The notes under the pieces are model-generated. The model saw only the letters and a program-made list of their open reading frames with translations, had not been told where the DNA came from and did not search any database. DNA of 22,304 nucleotides. Origin: a virus. Below, in pieces: positions 13,801 through 20,092 of the stretch; position 1 is the first letter of the stretch; every line of letters starts with the position of its first letter. The stretch is taken from IMG/VR virus record IMGVR_UViG_3300003322_000227, positions 1 to 22,304 of that record; one strand, 5' to 3'. Both the position numbers and the translations under genes were made by a program.

Positions 13801-14297
13801 CGGGCACGTCGACCAATGGCTGTTACGTGCAATCCACGCAAGTGTTCTGCAACAATGCGAGCGTCCCGACGATCCAGCTGACGCGCTCCACGGGGCAGCT
13901 CGGTGGTGTGACCGGACTCCTCCAGGGCGCGGGGCAGACCTCGGCGTCGTTCAGCACCTCGGGCAACATGGGCGGCTCGTGGAAGCTCCAAGACTCGGGG
14001 GCGTCCGCGGGCAACGGCGGCGCGATCGTGTTCGGAGCCAGTCAGGGCTTCTACGCGGCCATCAAGGGGTTGCTCGCCAACGGCACCAACAACACGGCAG
14101 GTGACGTCATCGTGGCGACCCGAGTGAACACCACGGACGGCACGCTGACCGAGCAGATGCGGATTGCGGGGTCGGGGGCGATCACCATGACGACGCTCAA
14201 GACCACGGGGTCGGCCGGCAGCAAGAAAGTGGTGTGCGTGGACACCTCGACCGGCCAACTCTACGCCAGTAGCACGAGCACGGACTGCTCCAACTGA
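10818..14297 (+). CDS. Large repeat-containing tail-fibre-like protein with a signal peptide
   Basis: The 1159-residue protein begins with a Sec-type signal (SFVVLWLALCLAVIGG core, likely cut after ADA at about residue 28). The body is typical fibre sequence: GDVTTPGGSLATTLAASGVT, HVAQITVDAKGRITAASN, then a beta-rich region, a six-glycine hinge (residues 631-636) followed by ITDLNGLSAASQTFV, and LAKTRGGWG. Six copies of a 36-residue unit occupy the second half. The C-terminus ends with a short Cys-containing segment (VVCVDTSTGQLYAS). Such proteins form trimeric shafts that touch the host. The signal peptide implies export from the infected cell or an unusual assembly route. Start GTG in a GTGA overlap. 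Confidence 0.78.
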   Translation: MTKHRSFVVLWLALCLAVIGGTCSSADAQQVVLSVKEQQALKALMGPTATIEQLLITESTGQPLSSSGIARIYVDSGTHLLMCSINGGSYAACLGSGGGVTTFGGAAGAITLTSDSNVTLTMVGNALTAGWSGTLLAARFPILTGDVTTPGGSLATTLAASGVTADTYGDASHVAQITVDAKGRITAASNVAIPAALTGSGAATRCAFWTGASALSSDSACNWDNTNKRLGIGGTPTAFLHVLETISAPQATTQILAKIAPTVSGSRKTNPVVVPYGFSNFNFYPSAGYDLCSDATTIDNPTAKVFNDTRVSSVCRMIDMQTTTAFIGPGAGFLVSFKDNSTASAAPGNERAGMGVRMTFNGTSGGWGALIDAVATSSADAGIPVIQGLGVNTGDARSGATPIAIGLGIGHNGFLGDTGTAGDTALSISADYGTTQSGDFPAGPYAEAWTTAIKLSGNSGNRFVLSNAGTVTTGVWNAGAVTSSSTVTATTTITGATVRAGTAADGIAMTSTVLKGTASSTDNFKLTATTGQILSGSSTDGTFMEPTQIYGKASGTAMFQMVTTTGQIGGFSLALTETGGGTDTVTLKAVSAITTSYTLILPNESGGNGDCLVRDAGSSHVVTLSFSASCGGGGGGITDLNGLSAASQTFVDDTNVSMVSSGSTHTITWLSTLAKTRGGWGADISGSSGLVSLNAGTVTFNTITATRIPVMAASNAITSDSDFTYDTTTDTLRVGTGVAGVFADKTQIAGLAASVATFQLNAATGQIGTTGTVLAGTAANGCYMDPNQIYCNNASVATFQVVRSSGQVGTSNLAGTGTRVLGATSAGVLTDAITGANLQVNALGVGTANSTAGTIKTTAEIRSGTSTTYAFMDPTQLATIGSGSATFQVTASSGQVGSSNWAGTGNRLTYATAAGVMTPASGIRTDGNKLTLYNNSSITNGQLLIGNTATGTFDKNTLTGTANQVTVTVGGGTITLSTPQSIGTASSVTFGDMTAGTSTNGCYVQSTQVFCNNASVPTIQLTRSTGQLGGVTGLLQGAGQTSASFSTSGNMGGSWKLQDSGASAGNGGAIVFGASQGFYAAIKGLLANGTNNTAGDVIVATRVNTTDGTLTEQMRIAGSGAITMTTLKTTGSAGSKKVVCVDTSTGQLYASSTSTDCSN
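12315..13907 (+). repeat. Six copies of a 36-residue fibre repeat
   Basis: Six related units of about 108 bases start at 12315, 12420, 13017, 13140, 13404 and 13800. The protein consensus is xGT-x3-Gly-x2-Met-Asp-Pro-x-Gln-Ile, then an Ala-Ser stretch, Phe-Gln, and Thr/Ser-Gly-Gln-Ile/Val-Gly. Phe or Ile 25 and Gly32-Gln33 hold in all six. The first two units are adjacent; the others are separated by spacers. Units four and six share NGCY and CNNASV, with cysteines at the same two places (8 and 17). Confidence 0.8.
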
Positions 14298-14596
14298 TGC
14301 ACGAATTCTACGGCTTCCGATTCGATCCGACCTTCAGCCTCGGGACGATCATCAACCTCTTGCTCTTCATCGGGGTGGTGTTCGGGTATTTCCAGCGCCT
14401 GGAGCGACGCCAGAACGCTCGCGCCGCAGTTATCGATAGGCGTCTCGATCATCTCGATAAGTGTGTCGACACCAAGGCGGCCGAAATGGACGCCAAGGTG
14501 GATCGGCTGCACGCCGAGAACGTGAGCGAAATCCGCGTCATCAAGGCGCAGGTCGGCGACATGTGGCACGAGTTCATCGGACGCAAACGCCGATGA
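14297..14596 (+). CDS. One-TM coiled-coil protein (spanin- or holin-like)
   Basis: The 99-residue protein starts at an ATG sharing one base with the fibre stop (TGATG). Residues 15-34 (SLGTIINLLLFIGVVFGYF) form a single membrane segment, followed by a basic patch (RLERRQNAR) and a long charged coiled coil to the end. The layout matches inner-membrane spanins, or some small phage membrane proteins of unknown role. The next gene, overlapping by ATGA, encodes a lipoprotein, the same order as Rz and Rz1. Whether it works in lysis, in anchoring the exported proteins or in something else is open. Confidence 0.6.
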   Translation: MHEFYGFRFDPTFSLGTIINLLLFIGVVFGYFQRLERRQNARAAVIDRRLDHLDKCVDTKAAEMDAKVDRLHAENVSEIRVIKAQVGDMWHEFIGRKRR

Positions 14597-15432
14597 CGCT
14601 GGGGCGGGCCCTCATCCTCGCCGCCGCGCTCCTCGCCCTGTACGGCTGCGACACGTCCTGTACCGACCAGCCCGACGGGCTTCGTCACTGCACGTTCACG
14701 CGCGAGTTCGAGGGCCGATCCTTCCGTCTGCGCGCCCCGAGCGCCGCCATGACGCATCCGCTCGTGGTCATGCTCCACGGTGGCGGCCAAGACGAGACGA
14801 GTGGCCCCAACGACATCCGCACCATCTCGGCGGTCGAATCGTCGGTGAGCCCCGACACCGTGATCGTCTACCCGCACGCCACGGGCACGCAGTGGAACCT
14901 CGTGCCCGAAGCGTGCGATCTGCTCGGCCTCTGCGACGATGACGTGGCCTACGTCAACGCCGTCCTGTACACCGTGGCGCAGATGTACGCCCTTGACCCG
15001 ACGAGGGCGGTGCTGGCTGGACACTCAGGCGGCGCGTTCATCGCTCTGCGGATGGCTTGCGAGCCCGATGCGAACCCCGGACAGATCGCGCTCGTGGCGA
15101 TGGCCGCGACCCTCAGCGACGGCGAGGCGGCTCTTTGCGCGAGTCATCAAGAGTCTCCGCTCGTCATGCTCAACGGCACCGAGGATGGCCTGATCCAGTA
15201 CGGCGGGGCCACCTTCGCTGGGGTCCACGGCCTGCCGGTGGTCGACGCGGCTGAACGGATCGTCCAGGCGCGTGTGGCCGATCCTGACGCCGGGTGGGGA
15301 TTTGCGTATCCCCCGGCCGAGGTGAGGCTGTACGATGCCGACGTGACGCTGGTCACGCTCAACGGCTGGGGCCACGGCTGGCATCCCTTCGCGACTCTCG
15401 CCGTGGCGAATTACGCACGAGGAGGCTGGTAA
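14593..15432 (+). CDS. Alpha/beta-hydrolase lipoprotein, polyhydroxybutyrate-depolymerase or feruloyl-esterase type
   Basis: The 279-residue protein has a lipoprotein signal (ALILAAALLALYGC, Cys19). The mature enzyme has an HGGG oxyanion loop at 62-65, the nucleophile Ser145 in GHSGG, Asp198 in NGTEDG and His261 in GWGHGWHP: a complete serine hydrolase triad arranged as in LpqC-like (COG3509) esterases. Extra cysteines suggest disulfides, as expected outside the cytoplasm. Such enzymes cut ester bonds in polyesters or acylated polysaccharides. In a phage it may strip ester groups from the host surface or help late release. The real substrate is unknown. The start is the ATGA overlap with the TM protein. 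In-frame sequence before 14593 is shadow. Confidence 0.8.
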   Translation: MTLGRALILAAALLALYGCDTSCTDQPDGLRHCTFTREFEGRSFRLRAPSAAMTHPLVVMLHGGGQDETSGPNDIRTISAVESSVSPDTVIVYPHATGTQWNLVPEACDLLGLCDDDVAYVNAVLYTVAQMYALDPTRAVLAGHSGGAFIALRMACEPDANPGQIALVAMAATLSDGEAALCASHQESPLVMLNGTEDGLIQYGGATFAGVHGLPVVDAAERIVQARVADPDAGWGFAYPPAEVRLYDADVTLVTLNGWGHGWHPFATLAVANYARGGW

Positions 15433-15605
15433 TGGCGAATGGACCGAGCGGCAAGCCCTACAAGCGCGTGGCCCGCACCCACGCCGTCAGTCCCGACCGG
15501 TGGCCGCTGGACAAGAAGTCCATCAAGGTGACCACCGCGCCGATCCGGCTCGAGCGCGACATCCAGGGCCAGAACCGACGCGGGGCCGGGAACCCCTGGA
15601 AGTAG
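15432..15605 (+). CDS. Small basic protein (57 residues)
   Basis: An AGGAGG at 15420-15425 is six bases before the ATG at 15432, which shares one base with the lipoprotein stop (TAATG). The product has 57 residues, rich in Lys, Arg and Pro, with no hydrophobic segment, and is probably extended or disordered (GPSGKPYKRVARTH at the start, RRGAGNPWK at the end). Its strong ribosome-binding site and basic composition resemble the 65-residue protein at 3626. The two mark the left and right edges of the fibre and export island. Function not recognised. Confidence 0.6.
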   Translation: MANGPSGKPYKRVARTHAVSPDRWPLDKKSIKVTTAPIRLERDIQGQNRRGAGNPWK

Positions 15606-15606
15606 G

Positions 15607-15957
15607 ATGCCGACGCTCGAAGCCACGCTGATCCTCAAGCAAGACGGCGAGGCGCTGGGCGATCCCATCGTCTCCCGGCTCGACGTGGACGCTGTGCTGA
15701 CCTACGTGGCGCCGAGTAACACGGGTGGCCCCTACGTCACCATCGGCAGCATCCCCACGGCCCAGGTCGTCCTCCTGCGTCCGCTCGCCCATGCGTTGAC
15801 CGCGCGATTCGACGGGCAGACGGATGCCGGCGTGACCGTCAATGCGGGGGGCTTCGTGTTCATCTTCAACGCCACCCTTGATGCCGGGGCCTCGGACAAC
15901 GTGAAGATCAGCGTGCCGGTCGAGACGGACGTGCTCTTCATGGAAGCGGGCGCGTGA
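15607..15957 (+). CDS. Putative small structural beta protein before the portal
   Basis: The 116-residue protein starts one base after the previous TAG and ends in a GTGA overlap with the portal gene. It has alternating beta-type segments (LEATLILKQDGEA, AQVVLLRP, VTVNAGGFVFIFNATLDA) and no signal peptide or membrane segment. It is likely a small virion protein. The similarity to the proteins at 3926 and 10456 is in size and composition only. Confidence 0.55.
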   Translation: MPTLEATLILKQDGEALGDPIVSRLDVDAVLTYVAPSNTGGPYVTIGSIPTAQVVLLRPLAHALTARFDGQTDAGVTVNAGGFVFIFNATLDAGASDNVKISVPVETDVLFMEAGA

Positions 15958-17807
15958 GACTCGTCGCCAAACATCGCACCGTCCCGAAACTCGAATACAC
16001 CGAGGCGGGACTGGCGGCGATGGTGGCCTACTTCGACCGCGAAGTGGAAGATGCGGTCAGCGCCCGCAACCCGCAAGAGGGCGTCTGGCGCGAAGTGCTG
16101 CGCCAGTACGACGCGGTGCCGCGCACGCCGGTCCGCAACGTGCCGATCGAGAACGCGCCGAACATCGAAGTCCCACTCGGCGCCATCGCCACGGATAGCG
16201 TCTACGCGCAGATCATCGACCTCATCTTCAATATCCAGCCGATCCTGACCGTCCGTGCCGTCAGCGCCGATGACTTCCCCGACCGCCGCATGCGGGCCGA
16301 AGCTCTCCAGGAACACATCAACTGGGGGGTGGCGAACGAGTGGGGCCTGCGGGCGGCGGCCGACGAGACCATCCTGGACGACGTGAAGCTCGGGACCGGG
16401 ATCTTTCACATCCCGTTCGTGGAGTCGATCCGCAAGACGCGCGTGGAGACCGTGACCTCCCGCGGACCAGCCATCCGCCCCTTCCCCGTCGAGGACTTCT
16501 TCGTCCCCGGTGGCGCCTACGGCGACCTCCAGACCGCCAAGTGGTGCGCGGGCCGGTGGTGGTACACCGAATCCGAGTTGAAGGATCACGCGCGAGCCGA
16601 GGACTGGGACATCTCGATGGTTAGCCCGTCAGCGGCTATCGGCTGGGTCCGCAACCGGCGCGAGATGCTGGGGCGCACGTGGCGCAACGTGTGGGCCGAG
16701 CTCTTCGAGATCTGGCGCATCTGGTGCGTCTACGACATCGACGAGGACGGCATTGCCGAGGATCTGATCGTCACGTGGGACCGGACCAGTCGCACGTTGC
16801 TGAAAGTCGAGTACAACGGCTACGACAGCCGCCCGTGGGAGGCCGCGCGCTACCAGTTGCGCGGCCACCTCTTCTACGGCATCGGCGTCATGGACATGTG
16901 CTCGCCGTTCCAGTACGAAGCCAGCGAAGTCCACTCCTACGCGCTGGCCAATGCGCTGCTTGCCAACGCGCGGTTCTGGAAAGGGCGAGATTCGAGCATG
17001 CCGGAGAGCATGCATATCTGGCCGGGGAAGTATCAGTCGATGAACGACCCCGACGACCTCCAGGCCGTCCAGATGGCGGATGTCTACCCGTCGATGATTA
17101 TGATGCAGGGCTTCCCGATTCAACTCTCGAAGGAGCGGGTCGGGATCAACGAGGTCGCCCAGCCCGGACGGGGGGCCATGCCGCGGACGCCCGGGATCAC
17201 GGCCATCAGCCTGCTCTCCCAAGCCAACAAGCGATTCACGCCGGCCTTCGACGGGGTGCGGCTCGCCTGTGCCGGGGCCGTGCGGCAGTGCCTCCTGCGG
17301 GAGTCCGAGCGGCTGCTGGCGGGCGATAAGGGACTCGCCGAGCACATCGAAAAGATCCACGGCCCGCGCAAGGGCATGGAGATCGTTGAGACGCTGAAGG
17401 ACCCGGACTTTCACCTCCACTACGCGATCGAATTGACGGCCTCCTCGACCACGATCAACCGGGACGTCGAGCGCCAGAACTCGATCCTGCTGGTCAACAT
17501 CCTTGGCCAGTATTACCAGCGGGTGTTGGAACTGGTCGCCATCGCCAGTAACCCGCAGACGCCAGAGCCGGTGAGGGACGCGGCCAAGAAGATCGCCGAG
17601 GCGGCGGGGGCGATCATCGGCCGCACCCTGCGGACCTTCGATCAGGTGCGGGACCCGGAGGCGTTCATCGTGGACGTCAACGCCGAGCTCGACAAGGCAG
17701 GACAGGCCGGCCAGCAGGGCATGCAGATGCTCATGCAGATGTTCGCCCCGATGGCCGGCGCGGGGGCCTCAGCCGGGGCCCTGCCCAGCGGGATTACCAC
17801 CGGATGA
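15954..17807 (+). CDS. Portal protein
   Basis: The 617-residue protein has the features of a P22-like portal, the dodecameric ring through which DNA enters and leaves the head. The segment NVPIENAPNIEVPLGAIA (residues 62-80) and SVYAQIIDLIFNIQPILTV after it are a typical N-terminal portal signature, and a wing region with aromatic-rich WWYTESELKDHAR and WRIWCVYDIDEDGIAEDL follows. The C-terminus is Gln/Met/Gly/Ala-rich (GQQGMQMLMQMF), which often forms the barrel or a flexible tail. Length suits the family. The start is a GTG in a GTGA overlap. Unlike most phages, the gene is 12 kb away from the terminase genes. Confidence 0.85.
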   Translation: MRLVAKHRTVPKLEYTEAGLAAMVAYFDREVEDAVSARNPQEGVWREVLRQYDAVPRTPVRNVPIENAPNIEVPLGAIATDSVYAQIIDLIFNIQPILTVRAVSADDFPDRRMRAEALQEHINWGVANEWGLRAAADETILDDVKLGTGIFHIPFVESIRKTRVETVTSRGPAIRPFPVEDFFVPGGAYGDLQTAKWCAGRWWYTESELKDHARAEDWDISMVSPSAAIGWVRNRREMLGRTWRNVWAELFEIWRIWCVYDIDEDGIAEDLIVTWDRTSRTLLKVEYNGYDSRPWEAARYQLRGHLFYGIGVMDMCSPFQYEASEVHSYALANALLANARFWKGRDSSMPESMHIWPGKYQSMNDPDDLQAVQMADVYPSMIMMQGFPIQLSKERVGINEVAQPGRGAMPRTPGITAISLLSQANKRFTPAFDGVRLACAGAVRQCLLRESERLLAGDKGLAEHIEKIHGPRKGMEIVETLKDPDFHLHYAIELTASSTTINRDVERQNSILLVNILGQYYQRVLELVAIASNPQTPEPVRDAAKKIAEAAGAIIGRTLRTFDQVRDPEAFIVDVNAELDKAGQAGQQGMQMLMQMFAPMAGAGASAGALPSGITTG

Positions 17808-18034
17808 TCCCCAAGTGGATCGAGGCGCTGCGCCAGTCCCAGACCGAGGACGAGTACCGGGACATGCTGGAGCGCCGGATCGCCGAGCAGCAGCAGATTC
17901 AGGACCGGGCGACCTCATGGGAGGCCGCCAAAGAGGCGCTAGGGGGCAAGAAAGTTCTTGCCAACCTGCTACGAGATTTGGAACGCTCTGACACGGAGGA
18001 CGCTGCCCATGCCGGATACACCCGAAACGCCTGA
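17804..18034 (+). CDS. Small helical protein between portal and scaffold
   Basis: The 76-residue protein starts at an ATGA overlap with the portal stop. It is charged and helical (WIEALRQSQTEDEYRDML, RIAEQQQIQDRATSWEAA) and lacks any motif known to me. Its last 26 bases overlap the scaffold-like gene in another frame. It may be a head-assembly accessory protein by position. Confidence 0.55.
   Translation: MIPKWIEALRQSQTEDEYRDMLERRIAEQQQIQDRATSWEAAKEALGGKKVLANLLRDLERSDTEDAAHAGYTRNA
17991..18004 (+). promoter_or_regulatory. Ribosome-binding site that fixes the scaffold start
   Basis: GGAGGA at 17995-18000 lies eight bases before ATG 18009 and decides that start over an ATG 51 bases upstream in the same frame. 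The surrounding 14 bases are identical to those before the gene at 3626. Confidence 0.6.
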
Positions 18035-18851
18035 GACGCCGACCCCGGAGACGACGCCCCCGGCCACGCCGACGGCCGAGTACGTCAGCAAGGTCGACTT
18101 CGAGCGCATCATCGCCGAGAACCGGGCGGCCTACCAAGCGGCTCGCGAGGAAGATCGGCGCCTCTTCCAGCAGATCCTCGAGTCCAGCCAGCGCCCTGCC
18201 GCCCCGGCCCAGCCGGCGGCCACCGACATGACCACGTGGTCCGACGAGCAGTTGCAGGAGGCCGTGGACCGTGGCGAGTTGTCCGTGGCCAAGATGACCC
18301 GGGTCATCACCGAACGGGCGACCAAGCATCTGGAGTCGACCCGGCTGGACCGGCTGGAGCAGGTCGGCTCGCAGCAGATCGGGTCACTCTCGATGGCCGT
18401 GGCGCAGGGGATGACCTACGGGGACGACGCCCCGGAAGCCCTGCGCGGCAAGCCGATGATGCCGCACTACAAGCGGTACGAGAAGGAGATCAAGGACGTG
18501 CTCGCGACCTACCCCAAGGGCACGGTGCTGACGACTGAGCACATCCAGGGCGCCTACCGCTACGTCATCGGTGGCCATGCCGAGGAGCTGGCGGCCGAGC
18601 GCGAGGAGCAGGCCATCCGTCGGGCCAGCGCCCCCAAGCCGGAACCTGGCGTGACGACCGGTCGCGGGGGCCGCACAGTGACCTCCGGGCGAGACGAGAT
18701 GCCGGCCCCGGCGGAACTGTTCGGCACGGAGTACATGAAGGCGCTCGGTGAGAAGGGCGACGTGGACGCGTGGTGCAAGAAGCTCGGGTACAAGGGCGGG
18801 TACAAGGAGTACGCGGCTCTGGCCCTAGCCCAGCAGAACGAGGTGGCGTGA
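18009..18851 (+). CDS. Probable scaffolding protein
   Basis: The 280-residue protein opens with a Pro/Thr/Glu-rich disordered segment, then a charged helical region (FERIIAENRAAYQAAREEDR and on), a Pro/Ala linker, and more helix. The C-terminus is basic and Gly/Tyr-containing (LGYKGGYKEYAALA), as in scaffolds that hold the capsid protein by a positive helix. The position between portal and capsid and the acidic, helical make-up support the call. Scaffolds direct prohead assembly and are then lost. ATG 18009 was chosen for its strong ribosome-binding site. Confidence 0.68.
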   Translation: MPDTPETPETPTPETTPPATPTAEYVSKVDFERIIAENRAAYQAAREEDRRLFQQILESSQRPAAPAQPAATDMTTWSDEQLQEAVDRGELSVAKMTRVITERATKHLESTRLDRLEQVGSQQIGSLSMAVAQGMTYGDDAPEALRGKPMMPHYKRYEKEIKDVLATYPKGTVLTTEHIQGAYRYVIGGHAEELAAEREEQAIRRASAPKPEPGVTTGRGGRTVTSGRDEMPAPAELFGTEYMKALGEKGDVDAWCKKLGYKGGYKEYAALALAQQNEVA

Positions 18852-19540
18852 TGGCGGCCGACAAGACGCCGCGGGTGGCGCATCAGGGCGAAGGCGGCGG
18901 GACGGAGAGCCTGCCCCCGGCCGGTGACGAGCGCCGCGAGGTGCTGGCCCGCCGTGCCGATGCGCTCGTGGAGAAGGCCGAGGAGTTGGGCGCGGCCGGC
19001 GGCCAGATCGACCCCGACGCCTTCCACATCGAGAACGAGATCGGGCGCTACTTCAACCATCTCGAGGTCCCCCACCGGCAGGAGGGGTACGCCTACAAGT
19101 GGGAGCAGCGCGACCCGAACAACCGGTTCGGCAACTTCCACTTCCTGGCCGCGCAGACACAGGGCTGGGAGCGCGTGCTGTTCGGGGACCCCGACGCCAA
19201 GGGGCTGGAGCACTGTCGCCACCCCGACGGGTCGATCATCGTCGGCGACACCATCCTGATGCGGATTCGCTACGACCGGTACATCCAACTGCGCCGGGCC
19301 GAGTACCACCTCGCGCGGCGTCAGGAAGGCGCGATCGACTCCGAGCTCATGGACATCGCCGGCCGCCGTGGGGTCCGCGTGCTGAAGGACGAAGAGATCG
19401 GCGGCAAGGAGCACGGTCGCTGGAGTGCGGCTCAGGAGTCGCGGGCGGCCCATGCGGCGGCGCAGAAGCTCGCCTTGCAGGAACTCGACAAGCAGATCCG
19501 GGGCGGTCACGTCCCCGGTCGACCGTCACCGGGACGATAG
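18851..19540 (+). CDS. Conserved-looking head-region protein of unknown function
   Basis: The 229-residue protein starts at an ATG sharing one base with the scaffold stop (TGATG). It has an acidic helical first part (VLARRADALVEKAEELGAA), a compact middle part rich in aromatic residues (RYFNHLEVPHRQEGYAYKW, NRFGNFHFLAAQTQGWERVL), and a charged helical end. The middle reads as a folded domain with a GDTILMRIRYDRY segment. Genes of this kind are often seen between scaffold and capsid genes in metagenomic phages, but I know of no assigned function. No catalytic motif is evident. Confidence 0.6.
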   Translation: MAADKTPRVAHQGEGGGTESLPPAGDERREVLARRADALVEKAEELGAAGGQIDPDAFHIENEIGRYFNHLEVPHRQEGYAYKWEQRDPNNRFGNFHFLAAQTQGWERVLFGDPDAKGLEHCRHPDGSIIVGDTILMRIRYDRYIQLRRAEYHLARRQEGAIDSELMDIAGRRGVRVLKDEEIGGKEHGRWSAAQESRAAHAAAQKLALQELDKQIRGGHVPGRPSPGR

Positions 19541-19549
19541 GAGGAGCGC

Positions 19550-20083
19550 ATGCCGCTGACCAACACCCCGATCGTGTGTCAGGAAGTCAAGTCGCTCGGC
19601 CGCACCAGCACGAACCTCGTGCATGGGGTCGAGAAGGCGAGCCAAACCTACTTGCAGGGGGCCTTCCTGATCGACGACGACGCGGGGCGGATCACGGAGT
19701 CCGCGTCGCCCATCGACGGCAGCGCGGTGACCAAGCGCACCCTCGGGCTCTCGCTCCAGGCGGCCACCGGGACCACGGGCAACGACGTGCCCTTCGATCT
19801 GGTCGGCGAGCACGCGGTCTACAAGGCCACGCTGTCGGATGCGACCGCCGGCACGCACACGCTGGCTCAGGCCAGCCAGTGGCAGACCTACCCGATCACC
19901 AAGGACTCGGTGTCGGGGCACTGGTATCTCGACGCCAACGCCGTCAGCGACACGGGCGGCGGGCTGGTCATCAACTCGCTCAACGGCTTCGCCACCGACA
20001 TCGGGACCGTCGATGCGGTCGTGCTGTTCATCGTGACGACCCCGGCACGTGGCACGGCCAACGCCGGCAGCGCGAACATCTAG
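19550..20083 (+). CDS. Probable capsid decoration or head-stabilisation protein
   Basis: The 177-residue protein has an AGGAGG (19539-19544) five bases before its ATG, a sign of high output. It is rich in Thr, Ala, Gly and Val with beta-type segments (THTLAQASQWQTYPITK, VDAVVLFIVTTP) and lies immediately before the major capsid gene. This place and composition suit a decoration protein made in near capsid amounts. The fold cannot be proven by eye. Confidence 0.6.
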   Translation: MPLTNTPIVCQEVKSLGRTSTNLVHGVEKASQTYLQGAFLIDDDAGRITESASPIDGSAVTKRTLGLSLQAATGTTGNDVPFDLVGEHAVYKATLSDATAGTHTLAQASQWQTYPITKDSVSGHWYLDANAVSDTGGGLVINSLNGFATDIGTVDAVVLFIVTTPARGTANAGSANI

Positions 20084-20092
20084 GAGGGCTGA

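Noticed and set aside
11694-14258. Antisense open frame of 854 codons across the large fibre gene
   Set aside because: Its composition is Arg/Gly/His/Val-rich with no domain, start signal or neighbour on the minus strand. It follows from the high GC third positions of the fibre gene.
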